Below are positions 37,983 to 47,530 of a DNA stretch of 64,000 nt, piece by piece. This DNA is from Rhyacichthys aspro (lineage: Eukaryota; Chordata; Actinopteri; Gobiiformes; Rhyacichthyidae). The notes under the pieces are model-generated. The model had not been told where the DNA came from. It ran no database searches and worked only from the letters and a program-made list of their open reading frames with translations. The position numbers were made by a program, and so were the translations under genes. Numbering within the stretch: the stretch's first letter is position 1; every line of letters begins with the position of its first letter. Location: contig CM072156.1 in assembly GCA_036850595.1 (NCBI GenBank), positions 18,589,483 to 18,653,482 of the forward strand, written 5' to 3'.

Positions 37983-39804
37983 TGGGTACAATTAATACTC
38001 CTGGAAATGCAGTGATTCAGAGTCCGACTTCATGGAGCTATACCCCACTCTCAAAGGACATCAAACTGTTCACACCACAGGGGTACAGGGTAATCGGGTT
38101 GTTCTGAGCGATTTAGTGCCACCCCACTGAAAACACCCAATACCACATCTGGAACGTCCTGATTTATTTCAAAGTGGTACCATTTCCTTCTCCCTCGCTG
38201 ATCGATTTAGTTCATCTAAGACCAAAAGTGTCACCAGAAGGAAAATCATAGTCACAAGTCAAGGCATAAGACATGAGCTGGAGAGAGCTTGAGAAGTGAA
38301 GGATTTGTGTGTAAAGTTTGTCTTTTTATAGTGTTTTCCAGTTATGTGATAAAATGAAAACTTACAAAGAAAACACAGGGATTATTTTTTATTGAACACT
38401 CCTTATTATCTCCAGCAAAATACTTTACGTGCTCCTGAAGCTGGTGCAGAGTAGTATAAACACAAACAGCAAATTTATCACCTGCTGCTGCCAAAAGAAA
38501 ACATGCAGAACAAATTCACACTGTCAGTGGTGATAACTGTATGAAAACATCACAGTATAACATTGTTTTTTAGAGGCAGTGCATGGTTAAAATTTAGACT
38601 GTTCGGATTCTCTTTATGTGTGAGATGCCACACTTAAATGAGTCAAGTCCTACTGCCAAAGATCCCACAGAACACCTTCAGAGGCCTAAAATGGCTCTTT
38701 AACTCAACTAGAAGCCCTACACAGTTATAACTTCTGTGATAAAGTTACAAACAGACTGCATGTGTAAACATTTAACTGACATTTGTGAGTTAATCAGAAA
38801 ATCATTATTGTACCGTAATGGAAAATGAAATGAGGAGTTGACAGGGAGGTCCTATATTTATGCCATGAATGAAAGAGCACCATGCATAATTGCGATAATC
38901 ATAAAACTGGCAAAGCGTGCATTCTGTCAGTCTGTTACTGTAATGTTAATTAGCACCAAATGTTGCCGGTGACATTTGCCGATGACCTTTAGGGGAAAAA
39001 CAGATTTTGGGAGAAGCAGGTGTCAATGCAAAGCTAACACGGTTTGCATAGAAAGATGATAAGTGACGCTAAAGCGGACGCGCCAGCAGTCGACACAAAC
39101 ACGATGGAGGCAGAAAGAGGAAGGGCTAAAAGGGCGATGAGTGAACAAGTGTATCACTCAGAGCAGCTGAAAGGTAAAAAGAGACTGCTGCAAAACAAAG
39201 GGGACGGGGCTCCATCGATCACAAGTGAATTTCAATTATCTGAGCCGGGACAAAAGTTAGTCGATATCAAAAGCCTCCCAGTCGAAGTCCAAATGAGTTA
39301 CAACGGTGCCTTCTTTTTAATTCCTTTCCATAAAATGTCTGATTACTTGTTCCATTTATATCCCGTTTCTGTCCAGGGGACTCACATTGACGGAGAAAGA
39401 AAAGGACAACAAAGACAATCCAAAATGAGTCATGGGTCATTGTCCAAGGTGTACCCAGCCTGTTTGAATAGGCTCAAGCCACTTTATATTAACTCAGACT
39501 GACTCTTAAGTTCGCAGTGTTTATTTATTTTAAGATTTACATCGCTACGGGTTTCGTTTAGCTCTAAGAATCTTAATGGATACGAGCCCACATGGCGATA
39601 TTTCATTCTGTCAGACTGTTTATTCACCGAGCGGTTTCTCCCGACTCCTGGCAGGTGGGAAGGCTGAGAGAAAATCGTTGATGTCCGCCCAAAGGTTTAT
39701 CTGCTTTAAACGCTTTCAGCTTCAGTTTGCCGAGGTCTTTTTAGGGACCAAGTCAGACAGAACAGAAGAAAGTTTTTCTCTGTGACACTCCGCAGAAACT
39801 TGTC

Positions 39805-39805
<1 letters not shown>

Positions 39806-39856
<51 letters not shown>
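39806..39856 (+). repeat. pure (CAG)17 microsatellite
   Basis: Seventeen uninterrupted CAG units within tacr1 intron 4; they read as CTG in the sense direction of the gene. Open frames through it (for example poly-Cys on the minus strand) are artefacts. Confidence 0.98.
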
Positions 39857-39857
<1 letters not shown>

Positions 39858-40507
39858 GCATGATGGGATGTTTATGTCTGATGTCTGGTTGGAAAGTTAA
39901 CTTGAGTCTGAGACAGAAAAGGTGTTGAGTTTGGGTATTTAGACACAAAAAAGGGAACAGGGAACCATCGATCACAACTGAATTTTAGAAGATTCTCACT
40001 TTCTAAATAAAATGAGCTCAGTGCACATTTTGGAAGAAAAAAAAAATGAAACTGACTGTTACTGAGCAGTTAGAAAACATGAGCGAGTGGGTCAACATTT
40101 CGCATTAATACAAGCATTTAGTGTTGTTTATATACATGCATTTTAGGACCTTTGCTTCCTCATGAAAGACTGTTTAACTGAGAGCTCATTAATGAGATTA
40201 TCAGACAAAGACATAACTTAAAGTGACAGAGACTTGCTTACAGTACAACACAACACTATGAAACTTTTTACCATAAAAGGAATACCCACAAAATCACTAA
40301 AATATGTATCTTCTATGGTTTCCTCAGACCTAAAGGCCTAATGTGAGGGGAGTTGCACACCAAATCCTTCAGCCAAAAGAATATCCTTTAAAGTTTCATA
40401 GTGTGTCACAACTGTGTATCATTTTAAGCTTCTATCTGCAATATTTATGTAAATTGCTCCACTGATGTTTTGAGCGACCCTGCCTGCTTTACCCAGCGGA
40501 GAATGTG

Positions 40508-40513
40508 TTTATT
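40508..40513 (-). promoter_or_regulatory. tacr1: candidate intronic AATAAA poly(A) signal in tacr1 intron 4
   Basis: A canonical AATAAA on the minus strand lies about 100 nt beyond the in-frame TGA formed at the intron-4 donor. It could end a truncated transcript that retains the beginning of intron 4. Its use is inference; AATAAA is frequent by chance in AT-rich DNA. Confidence 0.35.
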
Positions 40514-40615
40514 GTGACCTTCTGCAGAAAAATCCTCCTGGCCGTGCAGCCAAAGCCTTACAAAGGTTAAAACACAACACGGCTCTTTTGATCTGAAACC
40601 TTGTGTGTGGCTCAC

Positions 40616-40812
40616 CTGTCATTGAGGCAGCAGTAGATAATGGGGTTGTACATAGTGGAGCTCATGGCCAACCACATGATGGCCAAGTACACCTGCTGAA
40701 TGAAGGGCTCCTCAAACATGTCGGGTGAAAAATGGTGCAGCAGGAAGTAGACGTGGTACGGCAGCCAGCAGATCGCGAACGTGCAGACCACCACAATCAT
40801 CATCTTTACCAC
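40616..40812 (-). CDS. tacr1: tacr1 exon 4: TM6, extracellular loop 3, TM7 with NPxxY
   Basis: This exon encodes TM6 with the CWLP motif ([20 protein letters not shown]), extracellular loop 3, and TM7 with [16 protein letters not shown], which holds the NPxxY activation motif. Acceptor CTGCAG and donor AG|GTGAGC are consensus. The length is 197 bp, equal to human TACR1 exon 4 as I recall it. His265 and Ile290 (human numbering) are kept. Phe264 is Tyr and Tyr272 is His. Reading through the donor gives AGG TGA, so intron-4 retention would end the protein exactly at the residue matching human Arg311. Confidence 0.96.
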
Positions 40813-41118
40813 CTGCAGACATCAAGCAGAAACGTGTGTGTTTGCCTTTTTCTCTTCTCTTTTCTCTACAAAAGCTGTTGTGCCTTTCAGACCTGCACTG
40901 GCCAAAGTCCTCATAACATATTCCTTCATATTATTTATATTGTGTTGTTATATGTGAAGTTAGTTTTGTTGAGACAACCATGATCTTCCTAAAAAGTCTA
41001 GATCATTCTTTAAAAAGTGAGACCTAATGGCAGTCACATTTTATAAACTGTATTTAGGCAGAGAGTTGATACAACATGGAAATAAAAAAGGATCTACAGT
41101 TATGTTGATGACACATAT

Positions 41119-41471
41119 GTGGGCTGATATTTTTACCAATAGAAACTGAAAGTGAATATCCTGTATTTGAATCTGAATTGCTCAAACTGAATCTGAACTG
41201 CTCGAGTTTAATGAATGCTTTTTAAAAACTGAATTGAAAGTGTAATTTGAAATCAAATGCATTTTTAAAAAAAACAAACGTTAGAACTGAAACTGAAAGT
41301 GTTGGAGAACTGAATTTTCAAATTTAAATTTATTTTCAATTTATTTACAAACCAATGCATTTGATTTCATTTTGCATTTTTAAATTCAGATTTTAAAATG
41401 CATTTATTCAACTTGAGGTATTCAGATTTAGTTTGAGCAACTTAAATGCAGTGGCACAAATATCAGCCCAT
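41119..41471. mobile_element. MITE with GGGCTGATATTT terminal inverted repeats
   Basis: The left end GTGGGCTGATATTTTTACCA and the reversed right end TATGGGCTGATATTTGTGCC are inverted repeats. The interior repeats CTGAATTG/CTGAATCTG-type motifs and can fold back on itself. It is non-coding. Confidence 0.78.
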
Positions 41472-43350
41472 ACAAAAAAGACATCAAGTGGGAAAACTAG
41501 GCTTTAATAATCTATTGTTACAAATTCCATAATAAGGAAATAAAGAGGAGATTTATTGGTGAATTACTGTATTTATTGCTTTTGTCTTGTCAGTTAGTTT
41601 ATGATCTATTTTTATTTATTTTAAATTTTAACAGCTGTGCTCTTTTACCTCTACTACGGTTGCAAAAGGGATGAGTAGTGGAGTTTTGTTGCACACCTGT
41701 CAGCCAATCAGAGACGAGCAACCAGCCAGACCATGTTGTGTTGAGTGTTGTTTACATCAGTGGCTCTCAAAGTCAGAAAATACTAACTACCTAAACTACC
41801 ACCTTTTATAGCAGTAAAATACAGAAGTAAAAGCATACAATAGTTTACACAGCAGTTTTATTCCTATATGAATATTATGAATTGAATGTCATTTATTATT
41901 CACTTTAATCCATTTGCTAGACTAGGGTTTCAGTGTTGCCAAAAGAGCTTCGGCGTCAGCATGTGTTTGTTTACATCCATCTAGCCAACCACTTACAGTC
42001 ATGGGTTTTGCAACAATCGTCCTACATTTCTGTCGCCTATTTGTCAGAGGCCATCTTATGTCGTCCCATTATCTATGTTACTCTACAGCCATGACGTCTT
42101 TTTTCAGACCGGCTGTCAGTACTAAAATAAACATGTCATCGTTGTATAAATGATGCAAAACACATCCAGGAAAAGCATCCCTCTAAACAATACCACTCCT
42201 CTTTCCTTTAACACGAGTGTCACGTAAGATAAATGGTATGACGTGTTGCAGAACATTGAAAGTGTCCTCTGTCTTCCCCTCTTTCCATTAACAAGCCCGT
42301 TCGTCGGCTAAACAAGTGGCAGATAACCTCCACAAAAACAGCGCGGCCTCTTTGAACCGCCTGTCTGTCAAATGGAAATCTAATGCACAGAGACATATCA
42401 TTAGCGCTGCCGGTAGCGCACAGAGCCTGCCTATTGAGCTGTATGCGTCTGGACAGTTGTATTTGATCTGGAAGGTTGCCTCATTAAAGCAGGGGCCGGA
42501 CTTTTGTCAGGTAACAGGATCAAGGGGTTTTCAGCCATCAATACAGAAGATTGAAAAAGATTGGGAAACAACTGTGGTCCTTACTGCCAGTGAATACTTC
42601 TATTTGAATTTAGAGTTACTTGAGCAGTTTGTGTTTTCCAGATGTTTTTTTAAATTGTGGGAGACATGCTTTACAATTGCCTTAGACAAACTGTGGAAAT
42701 TAAAAGCAAACAAGCTGTGTTTGTGACAATTTGAGAATTTGGCAAAAAGCACTCACTCAATTTGTTTACTACAGCCTCCATAAAAGGAATCTTACGGTGC
42801 TAAACAGAGATATGATTTTTTTTCTCACCCTTCACTCTCTAAAAGTTCTCAGTTGATTTATTGTGGCATGTTATAACTTAGTTTCACCCAAAAAGACATA
42901 AAAGTGCAGCTTTCTGCGTGGTAAATTGAGAAATGTTACGATTTAATAAAATGCAAGTGATATTTCAGCAAACTACTGATGCATGCAATGTGAAGCATAT
43001 TGATTGACTGCTCCATGTTTTAAGTTGCGTTTTCATGAGCGAGCCTACAGTTTTGAGTCTTCTCCACAGGCCTGTCTACAATGCACTAGGTCCCACTCCT
43101 TCATGCCACAGTTTGACAAAACAATAAGGCACACTTTCGGTGCAGCAATTGTTTCAATCCCAGATGTTCCCATTAATACTGAACCCCTGCGGCGCTGCAC
43201 AATGGCCGTCTACTGCTCAATTGTGGGGCCATTTAAAGGATTTATATGGCAAAGCCCCCAGCAGCATCATATAGTATAATAACATGTTATTTTCATATGT
43301 CAACCCTCTTATTATCGTATTTTCTCCACATCTGTGCATCTGGGGATTTA

Positions 43351-43629
43351 CAGTGATTAAATACTGTGCCAGGATTGTCTGATTTCTTATTTTTTTCCAC
43401 ATTTGTCACACTTAAACGTTTTAGCTCATCAAGCAAATTTAAACATTAGACAAAGATAACTCAAGCAACTCAGGCAACTCATTTTTCACATAGGGCTAGT
43501 TAGGTTTGCATAGCTTTTTTCCTTAATAAATGAAATCATCACTTAAAAATGATCTTAAAAGTTACCTTATCTAATATTTAAATTTGTTGATAAAATCAGG
43601 AAGGGGGCACACACATTTTCACGGCACTG
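43351..43629. mobile_element. degenerate Tc1-like element
   Basis: The right end GGGGGCACACACATTTTCAC with GGCACTG and a following TA is a Tc1-type terminus. Internal CCACATTTGTCACACTTAAA and CAAAGATAACTCAAG match a fish Tc1-derived family and the mini-MITE at 16211-16288. The left end is eroded, so its start is approximate. Confidence 0.65.
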
Positions 43630-43989
43630 TAGGTCTGAACTTTGACGTGAAAACAAGCCTTTTTAATGTCATCTGTTAAAATGTGAAAATGTGACTGTGA
43701 ACAAACCTTTCTTTTACAGGTAAATGAAAGTACAGGGCCTGATGTTGTTTTCCTATAGCGATCCACACCTTGACGACTACAGGTGTCTGACTGACCTAAA
43801 CTCCCTGTGTACAGGCTGTTCCTGGCAGTGGCACCTGTCTTAGTGAAGCCTCTTAGACACGTCTGGGCAGGTATTTCCATTAAGACTTAGTGGGACCACG
43901 AACACACCCGACAGGCATGAGACAGGAGTGAGAGGAGGCGACGGAGAACAGAGAAGAGCAGAGTGTTTTTTATCGACACTGTAGGACAA

Positions 43990-44125
43990 TTAAGAGATGT
44001 CGTTTTTGACGTTTTATTTTGATAGAGACAGTACAGAGCGGCCATGACACTGATCTAATACACCCGAATGAGGAAACGCACACGGGGCACCTCCTCCTCC
44101 ACCAGACGAGCCACTGAGGCGATCC
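43990..44125 (-). mobile_element. tRNA-derived SINE, copy 2 (sense to tacr1)
   Basis: The minus-strand A box TGGCTCGTCTGGTGG and the CTGTCTCTATCAAAATAAAA tail match copy 1. The B-box region is diverged. There is no long A-run. Confidence 0.65.
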
Positions 44126-44483
44126 AGATTTTTATTAGGTTTCGGGGCAGTTTGTGGGCAGGTGTTAGTCTGGTCATAAGCCCCTGTTTCATCCTCAGAC
44201 TTTAATCCGTTGTTACGTTTTATGTGGCGTGATTCATGTGTTATGTGAGTTTGGATGGGAGAGGGGAACGGTTAGAAGTAGAGCGGGGATGTTTTCTGTT
44301 CACTGTGGTGGACAAAAACAAAAATAAATAACTTTATGACATGTTTTAATGTTTATATTAATGAGCTGCTGCACTACTCTTCCTGTTTTTTTGAAAATTG
44401 CAGTCTTTCTTTAGGTTTGGAGTGTGCCAGAAGGTTCGCATAATCCCATTCCATCGCAGACTTCTATCTAAAGAGCATCTCAC

Positions 44484-44634
44484 CTTGCGTTTGGCGGTCA
44501 GCTGCTCTTTGTAGCGATCGGACGAGTCTCCGGGGATCTCGCTGGCCCACAGTGACAGTCCCACCACCAAATAAGCACAGCCCATCACCAGCAGAGGCAG
44601 GAAGTAGATCAGGATGGCCACACACACGTAATAC
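44484..44634 (-). CDS. tacr1: tacr1 exon 3: TM5 and intracellular loop 3
   Basis: This exon encodes TM5 (YYVCVAILIYFLPLLVMGCA and onward) and intracellular loop 3, with WASEIPGDSSDRY and QLTAKRK, the G-protein-coupling loop of NK1 receptors. The first base completes a Met codon begun in exon 2; 50 full codons follow. Acceptor TTTTCAAG and donor AAG|GTGAGA are good. The length of 151 bp equals the human exon as I recall it. The position aligned with human His197 (5.39), a known non-peptide antagonist contact, is Tyr here. Intron 2 upstream is 17.9 kb and intron 3 downstream is 3.7 kb. Confidence 0.95.
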
Positions 44635-46332
44635 CTTGAAAACATGTAAATATACACTTTAGGTTAAATACTTTTTATCATATTATACCAGTGTGAATAC
44701 TGAAAACACACAAGACTAATATATAAAAAAAAAAAAAAGTCGATTTGAAACTTATGGACAATATTATAACTGTATTGTTTTGTCTGATCGTGTGAAGCAA
44801 TTTGACAACAACCAAGAGGCAGGTTTGGGCAGTGAATGGGTCATAAAACCTAGGACTTTAAGGATGTTTACACAACACGGTATTTCACCCTAAATTCAAA
44901 GATTCTGTTGTGTTTATGTTGTTTGTTTGTTTCCACAAAACTGTGAAGACACCGTCCTCACTGAAAACAATGACGATTGCTACAAACAAAAGCTAATAGC
45001 TACTGGCTAAGCAAAACCAAGTTCCATGTTTGAACTTGGTTTTACTTTAAAATAAATATTACAAATCTATGTATTTCTATCCTAGTTGTTTTTAGGCCTG
45101 AAGCTTTCTGGGGAGGTTTGGAATTGCATGGTACATTTTTTGCCCTTCTTGACTTCTGCACATTTAACATCTGTGCATTCCACTGCTGACTTACCGCTTT
45201 CACCAAATTACTTTTCAGGCACTGTAGTTAAAATAAAGTAGTAGCACATTACAAACTTTCCACAAGTAGCAAGCAGAGAAATTGTAGTAAATTCAAAAAG
45301 GCCACTGAAGTGTAATGAAAAAAGCAGTTCAGGGGGAAGTCGATTACCATTTATCCAGCTTTAATGTGATTCAAAGACCTCTGCTCCACTACGTGTCCAT
45401 TAGATTCAAAGCGTTTCCAAAATGATGCAGAGTGACAGTTTGCATATTTTGCTAATTATCTGGTTCATCACATTAACTGTTAAATGTGTGTCTGTTCTGC
45501 TGTGTGTCGAAAACCATTACAATGTGCAAAATGGCCATTCCAATAAAACAAGTTCAAAGGCAGTCGAGCCCATGCAGGGACAGTCTGTTAGCCCTGTGTG
45601 AACCATTTCCCTTTCAATTAAACACAATTATGTTAATCCCGCTGAATATCCACGAGCAGCTTGGCGATAACCGCACACACTGCTCATGTCGCTTGTTTTA
45701 AGTCACATTTGAAACCATTGAGGTAAACAAAAGCCTCAATGCGCACTACAGCACTCACTTTTATCTCATTCAAAAAGACTCTTTAATTAGCTCCCCAAAT
45801 CTCCATTTCCTTTACAATGAATGAACAATAATGTCATTGCAGCATTTACATTCTTTCTGCAGTATTAAAGTGGCTCGCCTTCATTTCCTGAATCATTAGA
45901 ATTAGACCGGTTTAACATTGAAGTGATTTAAGTGGATGTTATTTTGAGTTGTTTGTTGTAGTGCACTAACATTTCTCCAGTTTGTCATTAACCTTTTGAA
46001 AAGTCATGTGACATCATGGTTATCATTTGAGCTTTTACTTTTGGAGACACAACAAACCGCCCACACGTCTTCGTCAATATTCTGCAAGCATTAATGGGAT
46101 CTGCTAATTGCTGCTGAACAGACGTAAGTGAGACTGTGCTCTGTGCAGTGGTTTCAAATGATTTATGCCTTAAAGGGGGTTTGTAAAACTGAAAACTATT
46201 AGGACAGGCAGTTGCAATAGCACAAAATGCTCATTTGGACCACCATTAACCGTGAACAGAGCATCAAAGAGCAACATATTTTAAGCTTTTAACATTAGCG
46301 TCTGTGGAGGTTCTCAGTCATCCAGACATATT

Positions 46333-46689
46333 CAGGAAAAGGTTTCAAAAAAGGCATCTGGAAGTACAGGAAGGTGAAGAAGTTTCAAACCTCAAAAGGG
46401 AGGGGTTTAACCTGGAACTACTGTGATTGGTCAAATGTTGATGAACCTTTATTTCTCAGATTTACAACGGTGTATTGGAACCAGAGCCAAAAACCCAAAC
46501 AGTTACTCTCTAGAAGGACATTATCACCTGAACGGAGTAGTTATTTTATGGTCCAGTGCAGGTGGGGGAGCCTTTTAACAACTCTTAACAACACTGAAAC
46601 AAGGGTTTTCCAATCAGTAGTTTCAGGTTAAACCACTCCCTCTGAGACAAACCTACATCCAGATGCCTTCTTTGAAAGATTTCCTTGCC
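46333..46689. mobile_element. foldback/MITE element with about 90-base imperfect inverted repeats
   Basis: AAAAAAGGCATCTGGAAGTA near 46348 pairs with CATCCAGATGCCTTCTTTGA near 46657, and GGGGTTTAACCTGGAACTA pairs with TAGTTTCAGGTTAAACCACT further in. The whole 357 bp forms a long hairpin. It is flanked on the left by GGTTCTCAGTCATCCAGA, a sequence often next to such repeats in fish. Confidence 0.72.
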
Positions 46690-47039
46690 TTTAAATGAAC
46701 TTGAAACAAAATATTGTGGAATTTTGTTTTGATTCTCTTGGGTCATGCTTTTTTTTTTTTTTTTTTAATGTAATATCAAAAAGACATTAGTTTGTTGTGA
46801 ACTTTGCTGAATGCCACTGTCCAATTACACTTTTACTTACTGTTTGTTTTTTGCTATGTACTTGTATCTATTTGTGTCTAGTGTATGACCATAATCTGTC
46901 ATTACTCATTGAAGTAGCAGAGCGTAATGTTACAGGAATCATCTGATCTTAAGACATCATCTGTGGGCTTTTTTTTAATCAAGAATTTCAATTGTTGAGA
47001 ATATTCAGCACATCTTAGAAACTTGAACTGATCACATAC

Positions 47040-47160
47040 GGAGCTCCTATTGGTTGTTGGTCTAGATGAGTGGTTTGGAGGGTGTCGATACTACAGAGAA
47101 AGTGTCTATTCCAGCACTGGCTATGTCAGCGTATATAGAAAAACATACACAAAGCAAAGG
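47040..47160 (-). repeat. dispersed repeat family B, copy 2
   Basis: AGTGTCTATTCCAGCACTGG reverses the block at 31708-31731. Confidence 0.6.
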
Positions 47161-47429
47161 TTAAGAAAGCAAAACACAGATTAATATTGACTGTTTATTT
47201 GAAGTTTAATGAGGTCGAGATAATAGCAGGATCACATCAGTCTGACACTGAACTCAGAGCTAGAATTTAAAGGCAAGCTCTAAATGAATTGATGTCTTAT
47301 TTTGTGAGTTAGGGTTAATTTGATTTTATTATTATTTTTTTCAGTATTATTATAAAAGGAGGGGTAAGGGTTAGCATCATGACAGAAGGAATTTTTGGGT
47401 AATGCAGGGTTGTTGCTGTTGTTGTTGTT

Positions 47430-47530
47430 CTTTTTTTTTCATGATAATATTTGACGGCTTGTTAGCCTTTGTTTGAGACATTAAGCAAATGACCCAAGCC
47501 GGAATCGAAACCGGGTCTCTTGCATCTGTC
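47430..47530 (-). mobile_element. tRNA-derived SINE, copy 3, partial (sense to tacr1)
   Basis: A minus-strand B box (GGTTTCGATTCC with GGAGACC-like upstream AAGAGACCC) and a terminal A-run (plus-strand T-run near 47431) resemble copy 1. The A box is missing or too diverged to see. Confidence 0.6.

Larger units (their letters stand above)
35227..40615 (-). other. tacr1: tacr1 intron 4 (5389 bp)
   Basis: GT-AG intron between exons 4 and 5. It contains a one-ended MITE copy (36200-36336), a SINE (37658-37796), an ATA-rich tract (37942-37982) and the (CAG)17 tract (39806-39856). The plus-strand open frame of 152 codons at 39044-39502 shows no family similarity and is treated as chance. Confidence 0.93.
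40813..44483 (-). other. tacr1: tacr1 intron 3 (3671 bp)
   Basis: GT-AG intron. It contains an inverted-repeat MITE (41119-41471), a degenerate Tc1-like element (43351-43629) and a SINE (43990-44125). The 136-codon plus-strand frame at 42316-42726 has no recognisable domain. Confidence 0.93.

Noticed and set aside
39044..39502. 152-codon plus-strand open frame in tacr1 intron 4
   Set aside because: Low-complexity, charged sequence with no domain, antisense to the gene and with no splice or promoter context; likely chance in a GC-richer segment.
39706..39975. Minus-strand frame with a poly-cysteine run
   Set aside because: It is only the CAG/CTG microsatellite read in one frame.
41755..41775. 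CAGTGGCTCTCAAAGTC resembling a hAT end
   Set aside because: Single short end without a partner or duplication.
42316..42726. 136-codon plus-strand open frame in intron 3
   Set aside because: No family similarity and no sign of a promoter or splice sites; chance frame.
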